From contig OX465288.1 of NCBI GenBank assembly GCA_949987695.1, positions 35,725,604-35,789,603 of the forward strand: a stretch of DNA of 64,000 nucleotides. Direction: 5' to 3'. The translations under genes and the position numbers were made by a program. Below are positions 54,540-64,000 of this stretch, piece after piece; within the stretch, counting starts at the first letter, position 1; each line of letters starts with the position of its first letter. Below the pieces are notes generated by a model. It saw only the letters and a program-made list of their open reading frames with translations. It had not been told where the DNA came from and ran no database searches. This stretch comes from Merzomyia westermanni. Lineage: Eukaryota; Arthropoda; Insecta; Diptera; Tephritidae.

Positions 54540-54590
54540 TAGTCTAGCACATGTTTCAATCACAAGAAGGTTAGCTCTCTAGCTGAAGTT
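54540..54590. repeat. Detached arm segment of the foldback at 55270-56240
   Basis: TTTCAATCACAAGAAGGTTA GCTCTCTAG at 54555-54583 is the reverse complement of a segment at about 56190-56225 (CTAGAGAGCTAACCTTGTAG, TGATTGAATCACGAG). The counterpart directly flanks the right arm of the foldback; on the left it is displaced by about 680 bp, suggesting an insertion in the left arm. Confidence 0.5.
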
Positions 54591-55518
54591 TACTTTTGAC
54601 ACTCCCATTTTCTAAATTTATACGGGTTTCCTTTGCAAACGAGAAAAAGTAAGAGTATTTTTTCTATTTGTCGAAGAAATGGTAGTAGAAAAATCAAAAA
54701 AGAGGAAATTAGTAGTAATACATTTTGCAAAGTCAACTAAATGCAACATCAAAACCTGTCACCCCATCCCACCATCACTGTTTAATCGTTGTAAATTTTC
54801 TCGAATATCAATTAAAAAACAATAAAAAACTATCACTGCTCCAACAAAAATTAAAACATATATATGTATATGTGCACACGTATCTACAATCAAAACATGT
54901 AAGTATCTTCGCCCTCTTGCCAGAAGCATGAATGTGCTAAAATGAAAATGTTGGTAAAACAAGATTGGACTGCAAAATATTGTGGTTTCGGTGTAAGCAT
55001 GATACCAGGGATTTTCGTCAAACTAAGAACCTTCAATGGCTAAAACAGTAAACTTATCAACTCAAACTGAAAATAATTGCGCATTCGTGGTTCTTACAAG
55101 ACTGCTAAGTTTTTAATTAATATTGACAAATTGACAAGATGCACATTTGCTGGAAACTTTTCAGGCCATAAGTAAGTATGTAAGTATGCAGGTCGAAAAC
55201 TTTAAAACAACCGTTGCTACATACCGGAATGTTTCGAGTTTTAAACGTCCACGATTACATCCGGCACAGTGCAAGAATCACCAAGAATCCCAAAAGTCGA
55301 TCTAAATAATAGTATAAATTAATCCATTTTCCGAAACCAACCTATTTAAAATTTTAATATAATACTACATTTTTAACTACTATTTTAACATAATTTCGAT
55401 AAAAGGCAACCCAGAATGTAAATGAAAATCATGGTACAACAACAAGGTAAAGTCAAATGTACAGCAACAACACACCGGCGTAAATATTGTCAAAAGCAAC
55501 TGGCTGGTGTTATGCCCG

Positions 55519-55787
55519 TATGATACTACGTATTTTTCTTGTATTTTTGCTGTATTTTTTGTTTGAAACAAATATTTATTATTTTCAAAACAAAATTATT
55601 TATCAGAAAAAACTAACGAAAAACAGTAAACTGTCGAAAAAAGCTAACGAAATACAAACTTTTTCGTTTGTTTTTAACAGCCTAGATTGTATTTTGGTTG
55701 CATTTCGTTAGTTTTTTTAACATAGACCGTTTCTTTCCCACAAAATACATAAAAAATACAAGAAAAATACATAGTGTCATATAGGCA
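55519..55787. mobile_element. Nested MITE-like inverted repeat in the foldback loop
   Basis: ATGATACTACGTATTTTTCT at the left pairs with AGAAAAATACATAGTGTCAT at the right. Inside, AACTAACGAAAAACAG and CATTTCGTTAGTTTTT also pair. About 265 bp, no coding capacity. Confidence 0.65.
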
Positions 55788-55847
55788 TTAGCGAATGAAT
55801 CGAAGAGAAACTAGAAAAATATGCATTTGTGATTATTATTGATTAAT

Positions 55848-56010
55848 ATCGCAATATTTGCAATTGTTTTTAGCAGGAGCATTGGAAAAAACGCAAAATG
55901 GTTCTTAACATTCTGCTCTCCTTCTGACAATCTATACGCCAGTGTTGTCAAACAAATTGAATCAGCTGATGAAATGACACAACCTTATTATTGAACCATG
56001 ATGGAAATCT
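55848..56010. repeat. Interspersed repeat shared with 19041-19230
   Basis: ATATTTGCAATTGTTTTTAG, CTCCTTCTGACAATCTATAC, GCCAGTGTTGTCAAACAAAT, GAATCAGCTGATGAAATGAC, CACAACCTTATTATTGAACC follow the same order as at 19041-19230. Confidence 0.6.
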
Positions 56011-56639
56011 TTCAGGCAGAAAAATTGTCATTTACATTCTGGGTTGCCTTTTATCGAAATTATGTTAAAATAGTAGTTAAAAATGTAGTATTATATTAAA
56101 ATTTTAAATAGATTGGTTTTGGAAAATGGATTAACTTACACAATTATTTTGATCAACTTTTGGGATTCTCAATTGTCAACATGTCACTAGAGAGCTAACC
56201 TTGTAGTGATTGAATCACGAGTCTAGTGTAAATGCGAAAACGTCAAGAGTAAATAAGTATTGTAGATTTCATATTAAAAAGTGTAATAGTGGAATAGTCA
56301 ATTGTAAATTAGAATTGTTTATTTTAGGACAGTAAAAATTGTCACTTAAGAATAAAATGAGGATTTTTTAAATGTGGGAGCTTTTTAAACAACTAATAAT
56401 AATATTTTTCGATTGTATAACGTTTTTAGATAAGTTTCAAATGACATATATACTATACTCCTAGCTGTACTTATACAAATATATTTACAAAAACTTAGTA
56501 GCACTCATTATATTTTTTGAAACTTATATAAATAAGACTGTATAAACTATTAAAAAGAGTATTTACCTCAGATTAGTTAGAAACAAACATGAATATTAAA
56601 AACTCATCTGAAGTTCCATAAATGAGTTAATAAAATCCT

Positions 56640-59110
56640 TAAATATGACACCAAAAAAGATCCTAATACAGGAAAGCATGTAACTTAAAGAGTCAAAAAA
56701 AATACTCCAAAAAAGCTTCAGAAAAGCAGCAATAAAATTGTTCAAAAAGAGTCAAAAAGGGCTCCAAAAAACATCAAAATGGAGGAAACAATGTGCCTAA
56801 AAAGAGTCAAAAAGCTTCAAAAAAGCATCAATAAAAGGCTCCAAAACGAGTTCAAAAAGAAGTTAATTCAAAAAGAGTTATAAAACGCTCCAAATTCATC
56901 GGATTCGGAGTCATTTCGGATTCTGTTTTATGACTCCTTCAAGGGTGCCAGCGTAGAACGATTTTTCGCTCCTTTTGGGCTCCGAAAAGCGCTCTGATAA
57001 AGCTGCGTCAAATGTGCGTTATATGGCTCTGAATGGAGTCTTTTTTCCTACTTTTGGTTAGCTGGATATCTTTGATTAAGAAAACTTTGCAGATTGCCAC
57101 AGTTTATACCAATTATAATATTGTGGTATTAAAAATTTTTTTTTTTGCAATGTTTGGAGCTTAATAATTTAATTTAATACTTCGTATCGTCGCTGAAGAA
57201 GTAATGGCATACGACATATTCGCACTGAAAAAAGAGAGACAGAAGGCTATCACCGAAAGTTTTAGGCCAGAGGAAAACGCTTGTAAAAATTCAAATGTGT
57301 GCTTCTCTGCATTCTTAAATGGCGATATTATGAAGTGCCATAAAACGCCAGATCCACCAAATATAGCGATACCAAAAGACCCTTAGGGAACTAGTTTACT
57401 TACTAAATGTTTAAACATTTTACTACAGGTAAAATACATCAATGACAGCTTTGACACTTGGCATTTCACTAGTGGTGGTATTTTCATACGCTTGCGCTCC
57501 ACAAACGAGCAATACTTCATCTAAAAAAAACCACCACTTACTCGGAAACTGAACAATTGCAAAGAAAGTAAACAAATTGCCCTCTATGGAGGAGCACGTG
57601 TTGCACATTTGTTTGTCAACAAAATCGCGTGGGTGCCACAGATTTAATGGCAAAACATATGAGGGGTGTTTAGTAATACCGGCCTTAAAGCACCACCACC
57701 ACCGGCACGTTATGTATTTAGCCTGTTGCTCTCAACCACACAAGAGAATAAACACAAATTATTTTCAAATACTTTACTCCACTCCAATCCACTTTACTTG
57801 CATATACCCAACAAACATCGAAAACGTATTTCTCTAAGTTGGTATCCATCATCATTCTGCAATTATTCTCCAACCTGGCAGATATTTTGAGAACTAAATA
57901 GCTCTCAAGTTGATCTCCAATTACTTCCCAGCCTTTGAGGCATTTTGCAATGCTCAAGATGATATCCAACGTCAATCGCAAAACAACAAACACATAAGCT
58001 CTGTTTGGCGAGCATACAATTTTGTAAAAATTTTACTGAATAGTGTTTGGCTATACAAAACACTTGCAGGGAGAGTGCGCATTTTGTTGAGAGGAAGTTG
58101 CAAGTTTCTAGTAGAGAAATTTCACTAAGTAAAATTTGCAAGTGAAAAACAGCTGATCGCTACATAGCAAAACAACAACAAAAACTGAAACTTTGAGCTA
58201 TTAAAAAAGGAAGCCACTTACAGCTGCTTTGCTGACAAGTTTTTAACAAATTTTCTTCGCCGAAGACTTTTTATTTTATTATCATATCAACTTTTTCATG
58301 ACGTTTTGAATTATAAGTCTGATCACGCACTTTTCTGACTAAAACTTGTAAAACTGTCAAAATCCGCTGAGAGCGCCTGTAAGACATTATGTTCATGCAT
58401 TTTCCCAATACGTAAATTTTAAATTTAGTTTTAGCAGTATATTGCCAGCAGTAGTCAGTAAAAACTCTTCTAACTAAAATTAACTTCCGATTGATAGAGA
58501 ACCTTATTTACTCTCTTTTTTGTGCTCTCATTGTGGATTGATTTCCTGTAGCCTCTGACTATTTCTGTCTACTGCTGACTCATACGATTTCGCAACTCTT
58601 ATATGCATGTTTTATTTTAATTTCAGTATTTCACACATTTCAGTCCAATAAAACAATCACACGTGAGCTCAAGTTCAGAACAAAATTTTTCTCAACTTGA
58701 GAAAAGGAATTTTTTGCAGTACAAAAAGTGCTCTTTTGGTTGAGAACGCTACCCGGTCAAAAAGAAGTAGGAAAAGTTGCTCCATTCGGAGCCATAAAAC
58801 GCACATTTCTCGGAGCTATACGCTCAGAATTGAGCGCTTTTCGGAGCCCAAAAGGAGCGAAAACCCGTTCAACGTGGGCACTCTAAATCTAAATCTTAAA
58901 AAGGAATCCAAAATGACTCCGAATCCGATGAGTTCGGAGCGTTTTATGACTCTTCTTACATGAACTTTGGAGTCTTTTGGACTCTTTTTAGAGCCTTTTT
59001 TATGCTTTTCTGGAGCAATTTTTGAGTCTCTTTTGACTCTTAAAAAATTTGTTTTTCTCAATTTTCAAAATTTTTCAATAATTTTTGGAGTCATATTGGA
59101 GACTCATATC
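56640..59110. mobile_element. Large foldback with GCTCC/GAGTC arms
   Basis: Left arm (about 56640-57055) and right arm (about 58740-59110) are inverted repeats of 350-400 bp. CATCGGATTCGGAGTCATTT at the left pairs with AAATGACTCCGAATCCGATG at the right, and CGCTCCTTTTGGGCTCCGAA with TTCGGAGCCCAAAAGGAGCG. The outer parts are built from loose CTCCAAAA and AGAGTCAAAAAG iterations. The interior of about 1.7 kb holds a CAGCTG-type MITE (58025-58270) and other repeats, and has no recognisable transposase. Confidence 0.72.
58025..58270. mobile_element. CAGCTG-type MITE fragment (copy 3)
   Basis: AGTGTTTGGCTATACAAAAC, GGGAGAGTGCGCATTTTGTT, AAATTTCACTAAGTAAAATT, AAAAACAGCTGATCGCTACA and TGCTGACAAGTTTTTAACAA line up with the reverse complement of 8047-8368. 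It sits inside the large foldback. Confidence 0.6.
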
Positions 59111-59114
59111 GATG

Positions 59115-59640
59115 TCTTACTAATCACAAAAAAACAAATTTAAGTGAAAATATTTGTATAAATGCATCTACATTTTTCATTTGACTTTTCTTACAACACT
59201 TCGTAGAATCAAAAAATATATTATTTTGTTTAGTTTTAAATACACTTCCCTTAACTTTCAAATAAATATTAAAAAAAAAACTCTTCACGTTCTGTTAGTT
59301 AAAATAAAAAAAAAACGCTAGAGAATGCTCTAAAACATTCATATAACTGAGCCTTGCAGTTTGTCCGCTCTCAATATTCATTTCTTTTCTTCTTCAAGGC
59401 TGCGTGAAACTTCATAAAAAAGTCAGTTTTTTGATGTTTACAAAATAGCACTTCAAAAAAGCTGTAATCACGAACTCTTTTTGGAACATTATTTCGGAGC
59501 GATCCGACTAATCAAATTGGGGTGGTGCTCAAACACCAGCTTTGAGATTTGAGAAGCACGTTAGCTCTCAACTTGCGATTTAATGTGACTCAAGCCTGAA
59601 TGTTTATTGGGTAGAAATGTACTTCATGAGATGGCAGCAC
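59115..59640. other. Unassigned AT-rich region
   Basis: No gene recognised. An ATTGGGT at about 59605 with upstream AATGTTT is an inverted counterpart of ACCCAACAAACAT at about 57806. Confidence 0.4.
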
Positions 59641-59674
59641 TCGCTCTCTTTCTCTCTCTCTCTCTCTCTCTTCA
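59641..59674. repeat. CT dinucleotide microsatellite
   Basis: An almost pure CT run (CTCTCTTTCTCTCTCTCTCT continuing) of about 33 bp. Confidence 0.9.
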
Positions 59675-59679
59675 CCTAC

Positions 59680-61525
59680 TAAACAATTAGCTAACTTTAT
59701 TTGGGAATTACTCATGCATGTATAAATACGAAAAGGCAAATGATTTGGTTTTATTATTATTTTAGAGCTTACTTTTACAATGGTTTCTTTATTGATATCT
59801 CCCACACACGTTTACGAATGGGAAATATATTTCGTACTTGTTTGTGTGTGTGTAGGACCAAAAGTTCAATGTCCTCTTTTAGTTATGAATGAATTAATGT
59901 ATTTTTGTTGGCCCTGTACCTATAGCTTTTTCAGTATTGGAATATGTATACTTAAACCTACACACATGTAAATTTTCTCTAAAAGTCAGCATTTATGTGT
60001 ATGTTTTGAAAACTCCTTTGAATTATTTCCTCATACATATATGCTTATTCATTCATAAATTACTTCCGTATTGCAAATGTAGGTTACATTTTGTTTATGT
60101 ATCCAAAGGTTTTTTATACCGGCAAAAATGGCTTATTACTCATACAACCGTGAAGGACAAAATGAAACTTAGAAAAAAGGATAGTATTTAGACCAAAGCA
60201 GCAATTCTGTCCAATGGTATTTTTTGCGTTTGTCGTATAATTTGGTTTGTTCTGGATACTCATCAGGTAAGATATTCTGCTCGGTTTCATATAATTTTAC
60301 CTACAAATATTTGAGCTTTTCAAGAATAGATTCCAAAAACATAACGAGCACTTATCGCTAAAAGAGCTTATGCACATTAAAATATTATTTTAAGTTTTAA
60401 TTAATTAATTTAGTAACCTTACCCAGAAATCTATACATAAATAAGACTTAAAATACCTCCATTGAGACCAATAACTCATTTAATTTAAGCAAAAAAGTAT
60501 CCATGACTATAAACGAACTCAAGGCCAAGAAATATAGTTTTTATGAAAATTATTATTGTTTGTATTTATTTTTTAATTTTTAATTAATAAGTATTCATGA
60601 CACGAGCTCAAAGCCAAGAATAATAATTTTTCACTTTTTGAATTTTTATGAAAGTTATTATTGTTACTATTTTTTTAATAATCATTTTTAATTAATTATT
60701 AAAAGTTTTTTAATTGAATAGAGTAGGAAAAATGTTAGGGAAAACCACAATGGCTTTTCTTATAGATCCATTTCGGAAGCTGTTAGACTTCTTAAGCAGA
60801 GAAATTTTTGCAGGCTCTGCTAAATATTAAGCTAACAGAGCGCTGGATTTTTTGTTTGTGTGCCTTTGTTATCGACAACAACACACACTTACCGACGTGC
60901 TCTTCAAGAAAAAAAGCTAAAAATGAGAGCATATATTAAAGCATTTTTATATATAAAATTTCATAGAAATGTGTCTTTTTCGAGATAATATAGGATATAT
61001 AAAAGAATATAGTAGAATTAGATGGCAACCCTAAGTAATCCACATTTAGTTTTACACCTATCTTTCAATTTGAAGGACCACTCATCTCCTGAACAACTTT
61101 TCTCTAGAACACTCCAATAGCTATCACAACTTTCTTTGACACTATCCAAGTTTCCGAGTTATACATCAGGGTGGGTATGACGTTAGAATTATAAAGTGTA
61201 CTTTTTGTTCATCGAGAGAGTACTTAACTTATCAGTTTGCAAAGAGTTATTGTGAAATTATCGGATGAGTTCATATTCGTTGTTAACTCTGGTTCCAGAA
61301 AAGACGAAGCCCCTCAAACATTCAAGGGCTGAGGAGTGCAACATAAACTATCGACAACTGACACCACCGATAAGGTATCACAATTTTTTAGGGTTATCGA
61401 TAGTTTTGATAGTATTCAATTTACCGTTCAATATTTTCTTCAATGCTCACGAAATGAGTGTCAATAACTTTGCTGTGTTCAATATAATAGAAGTGAAATT
61501 ATAATTTATATCGTTCTACGAAATA
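59680..61525. other. Unassigned AT-rich region
   Basis: No coding exon recognised. 60500-60600 and 60600-60710 look like an old tandem duplication of about 100 bp (GAACTCAAGGCCAAGAA and CGAGCTCAAAGCCAAGAA). The 79-codon open frame at 61265-61504 has no recognisable domain. Confidence 0.4.
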
Positions 61526-61533
61526 AGGAGCTG

Positions 61534-62065
61534 TGATTTTAATAATTTTTATTTAAAATATACCATAACAGAAACCACATAAAACGAAATTTAAAAGTTT
61601 ACACAAAGTTCAAGAAAGTAAAATCTTCAAATTTTTTTTAGGACGCAGTTTTGTAGATCAATAAATTTTAGTGCAACATTGTACAGGTTAGAACTCGCTC
61701 AAAAATTTCCCTGAATTTTCAGAACTTTTTTAGCCAAGAGTGTTGAGTAACTTCTTTCATGCAACGCATGAAGAAACATTAGTTTTGTATGGAAAAAAAT
61801 ACTCAGCATCCGTTCCAAAAAATATTGTAAAAATTCAGGGACAATTTTGAGGTACTTCTAACTTGCACTTTATTGTGCTAAAATTGCATGAGCCATAAAA
61901 CACTGTATTCAAAAATTTTCTAAAAATTCTGCCAACAAATTTCAAGATTTTGATGTAAATTTTTAAAAGTGTAATTAACTTTCCTGAACTTTGTGCAAAC
62001 TTTAAAATTTTTTATATGGTTTCTATTATGGAAGTCGGTATATTTTAAATGAAAATGATTAAAAA
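61534..62065. mobile_element. Hairpin (foldback) MITE
   Basis: TTATTTAAAATATACCATAA at the left pairs with CGGTATATTTTAAATGAAAA at the right, and AGTTTACACAAAGTTCAAGA with CTGAACTTTGTGCAAACTTT. Inner segments TTAGAACTCGCTCAAAAATT and AATTTTGAGGTACTTCTAAC pair too. The whole 530 bp folds on itself with a centre near 61790. The arms are roughly 80% complementary. Confidence 0.68.
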
Positions 62066-62069
62066 CACC

Positions 62070-64000
62070 GCTTCTTTTTTTTCGCCGATCAAGGGCGACC
62101 TATATTTTTCACATTCAAATTTACTTTGGTTCTTGAATAACTGAAGCGGCCATTGTTTATGTTTGGATTTTGACCAATAAAATGTTTACTTTTGAGGCAA
62201 AATGTATGAAAATTTCTGTTTTTACAGATCTTGGCACAAAACGTCAAAAACCAACAAAATTCGGGTATACTTACAATTACAAGGTGTTTACCCGACCAAT
62301 GCCGTTACTGTTAATACAATACACAGTGACTGTTATTTTGTCCCAACAAAACCTTCGCCTTGTAGGAAATATGTTTAGGTGCTAAATCCGATCTGCAGCG
62401 GAATTCTGGAAATCGCTCGATAGTCAAAAATCTCTAAATGCATTTTAGCAACATTTGGCGACTTTTACTATTCCAGTAAATGGCAATCTCCTAAAATCTC
62501 CATATTTTGGTTAACTTTTTTGGCACATTTTAGCGTTGAACAGAAATGAGCCAGATAACTTAATCAGCTGTTTTTGGCAACTAATTTAGTCGAAATTGTG
62601 ATTCTGGAATTTAATCCATCTACTAAAATCTCTATTTTTCTCCTAAAGGTAACTTATTTCGGCAACGAATCATAAAAACACTCAAACACATAAAGTATAT
62701 GCAATTTATACGAAAAAGGGAAATTTTACATATTTTCCCAACAAGCAATTGTCCATAATGCCGCAAATTTCTAGAGAACATCTATTCACGCTACTTTGTG
62801 ACTTGCTCACTTCGTTAGAAGAAAGGTATTAACGTTCCTTGGCGCAGAAAACTCAAAAATTCTTTTCCAATCTGTCAGCTTCCAAGGGACGACATAACTG
62901 AGATCACCAGCTTTGGGAAGATATTCAAATTAAAACTGGGAGACAAAGTCAGCTAGGATGCATCCAAAGTTAAATTATTCCATCAGAATAGGGTACTAGT
63001 GCAGTATACGGATGACTCCAAAACCCCAGAAAGGATTGGAGCGATAATATTTAGCTTCCGCACCAACCATACTGTTTCATATTTCTGGCAGCGGTGGTCC
63101 TTATAGTTACTTTTAGGAGAATATCACCATACTGAGGGACATAAGTTTTTAAGTGTTGAGGGCAACAAAAAATCTTATTAGCCAGCCGGAGCAGGTCGAA
63201 CTGAGACTAAGGTGGTGTTGGGTGGTTATAACAACAAACAATGCAATAATCGGTATAAAATAGAAAAATCTTAGCATCTTATAGGTGTTCTCACTATCCA
63301 TTATAGGATCAAGGCTCATATGAACACATTTAGCAGCTTGCGAAGGACATGCTCAAGATCCTCGAACTTCCTACACTACATTGCAAACGCCTACGTTAGT
63401 TAAAATGTTGAATGTGCTAACTTGTCAGTAATTAAATTTTTCTGTATTCTCAACACCTAAATATTAAAATTTTTATAGTGTCGAAATATAACAGATTTCT
63501 TGGTCCAATCCCATCCCATCTCTGACTAAAACTAGAAAAATTCTCAAAAAAAAAATTTACTGAGACAGATAAGCAACGCCAAAAAGTATGGGCTTGACTT
63601 CTTATAACCTCTGTCTATTTCTGACTACATCTGGCTTGTGAGGAATCACAACTTAATTGGCAGCTGGTAGTGCTATCCCAGCGCCCCCAAGCGAAAACAT
63701 AATAAAACAAATTTTAGCTACGCGATTTGCGTTCCAGAATCGCAAATAAGCGAAATCGCCTAAGATTCTGAGAGTTCATTTGCTTTGGCATTTTGGCATA
63801 TTTTAGCATTAAAGCGCTGGCGATGTCTGGAATTTTTGAAGGATATCTGAATAAGGAAACTATTTCAGAAAATTATCCATGGATTGAACAAGTATTAAGT
63901 TCAGGGTAATATGGTGCTGATGCAGAAGCGGACGGTTGTCATCCCGTAGGACATCGTCGTGTCAAAAATGGTACCACGAAATATTATTGATGCGCCGGTC
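62070..64000. other. Unassigned region
   Basis: No host exon recognised. A stretch near 63000-63110 reads YTDDSKTPERIGAIIF, weakly like the first RNase H motif of a retroelement, but without the later motifs. The rest shows no repeat ends or domains. Confidence 0.4.

Larger units (their letters stand above)
55270..56190. mobile_element. Foldback element with arms over 150 bp
   Basis: Left arm (about 55270-55426) and right arm (about 56031-56185) are long inverted repeats. For example CGATAAAAGGCAACCCAGAA at the left pairs with TTCTGGGTTGCCTTTTATCG at the right, and AAAATTTTAATATAATACTA with TAGTATTATATTAAAATTTT. AATCCCAAAAGTCGATC at the left pairs with GATCAACTTTTGGGATT at the right. The loop of about 600 bp contains a nested inverted-repeat element and the repeat shared with 19041-19230. 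Identity of the inner arms is very high, so the structure is young or kept by conversion. Confidence 0.8.

Noticed and set aside
57204..57386. Small gene of 60 codons (MAYDIFALKKERQKAITESF)
   Set aside because: No domain, no splice context and inside the foldback interior; cannot be supported.
61265..61504. 79-codon plus-strand frame with a hydrophobic stretch
   Set aside because: No homology recognised, no neighbouring exons with consistent phase; likely chance.
63000..63110. RNase H remnant (YTDDSK text)
   Set aside because: Only the first motif resembles RNase H; the later catalytic motifs are absent, so evidence is too weak for a feature.

Overview
The window is AT-rich animal nuclear DNA, most likely from a higher fly. 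The evidence is short GT-AG introns of 59-82 bp, two orthologues recognisable in all animals (Nup58 and Drg2), and a dense load of fly-type mobile elements: jockey- and I-like LINEs, a tRNA-headed SINE, mariner and hAT/Harbinger-type MITEs, and an intact DD41D (rosa-type) mariner. I favour a tephritid fruit fly, because rosa mariners were first described there and the SINE and GTGGGCGTGGC repeats look familiar from that family. That is inference, not proof.

Three host genes are supported. Nup58 (25130-26660, +) has two coding exons and encodes an FG-repeat plus coiled-coil nucleoporin. Drg2 (28029-30391, -) has four exons and encodes a 363-residue Obg/DRG GTPase with a TGS-like end; it converges on Nup58. 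A FAM234/ITFG3-like type II membrane protein (38028-53862, -) has eight coding exons and 999 codons up to the stop. Exon phases match at every junction of all three genes. Five introns of the FAM234-like gene or its neighbour Drg2 are large, and these are where the elements have landed.

The left third (1-24735) holds no host gene that I can support. In order it carries a mariner-derived MITE with an internal duplication, a run of a recurrent CGCGAACGTACG motif, a Transib (RAG1-like) transposase fragment, two dead LINE remnants, a CAGCTG-type MITE, a tRNA-headed SINE, a block of GTGGGCGTGGC repeats, a second SINE-like repeat, a hAT-type MITE with a perfect 8-bp target duplication, a broken I-like LINE (14555-19039), a 917-bp Harbinger-type foldback, and a jockey-like LINE (about 21405-24735, -) whose N-terminus carries a 2A-like motif followed by a degraded PHD-like finger.

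The middle (30400-38000) is again element-rich: a Harbinger-type MITE, a second hAT-type MITE, two jockey-like LINE fragments, a second GTGGGCGTGGC block and a 251-bp tandem repeat. The right part (48000-64000) contains the intact DD41D mariner in intron 1 of the FAM234-like gene, a mariner deletion derivative, and several large inverted-repeat (foldback) structures. From 59700 to the end little beyond AT-rich DNA and one hairpin element is recognisable.

No CRISPR array, operon, phage, rRNA or canonical tRNA gene was seen. No previously undescribed cellular system is evident. The most unusual items are the LINE 2A/PHD leader, the RAG1-like transposase fragment, the intact rosa-type mariner, and the nested and foldback architectures.
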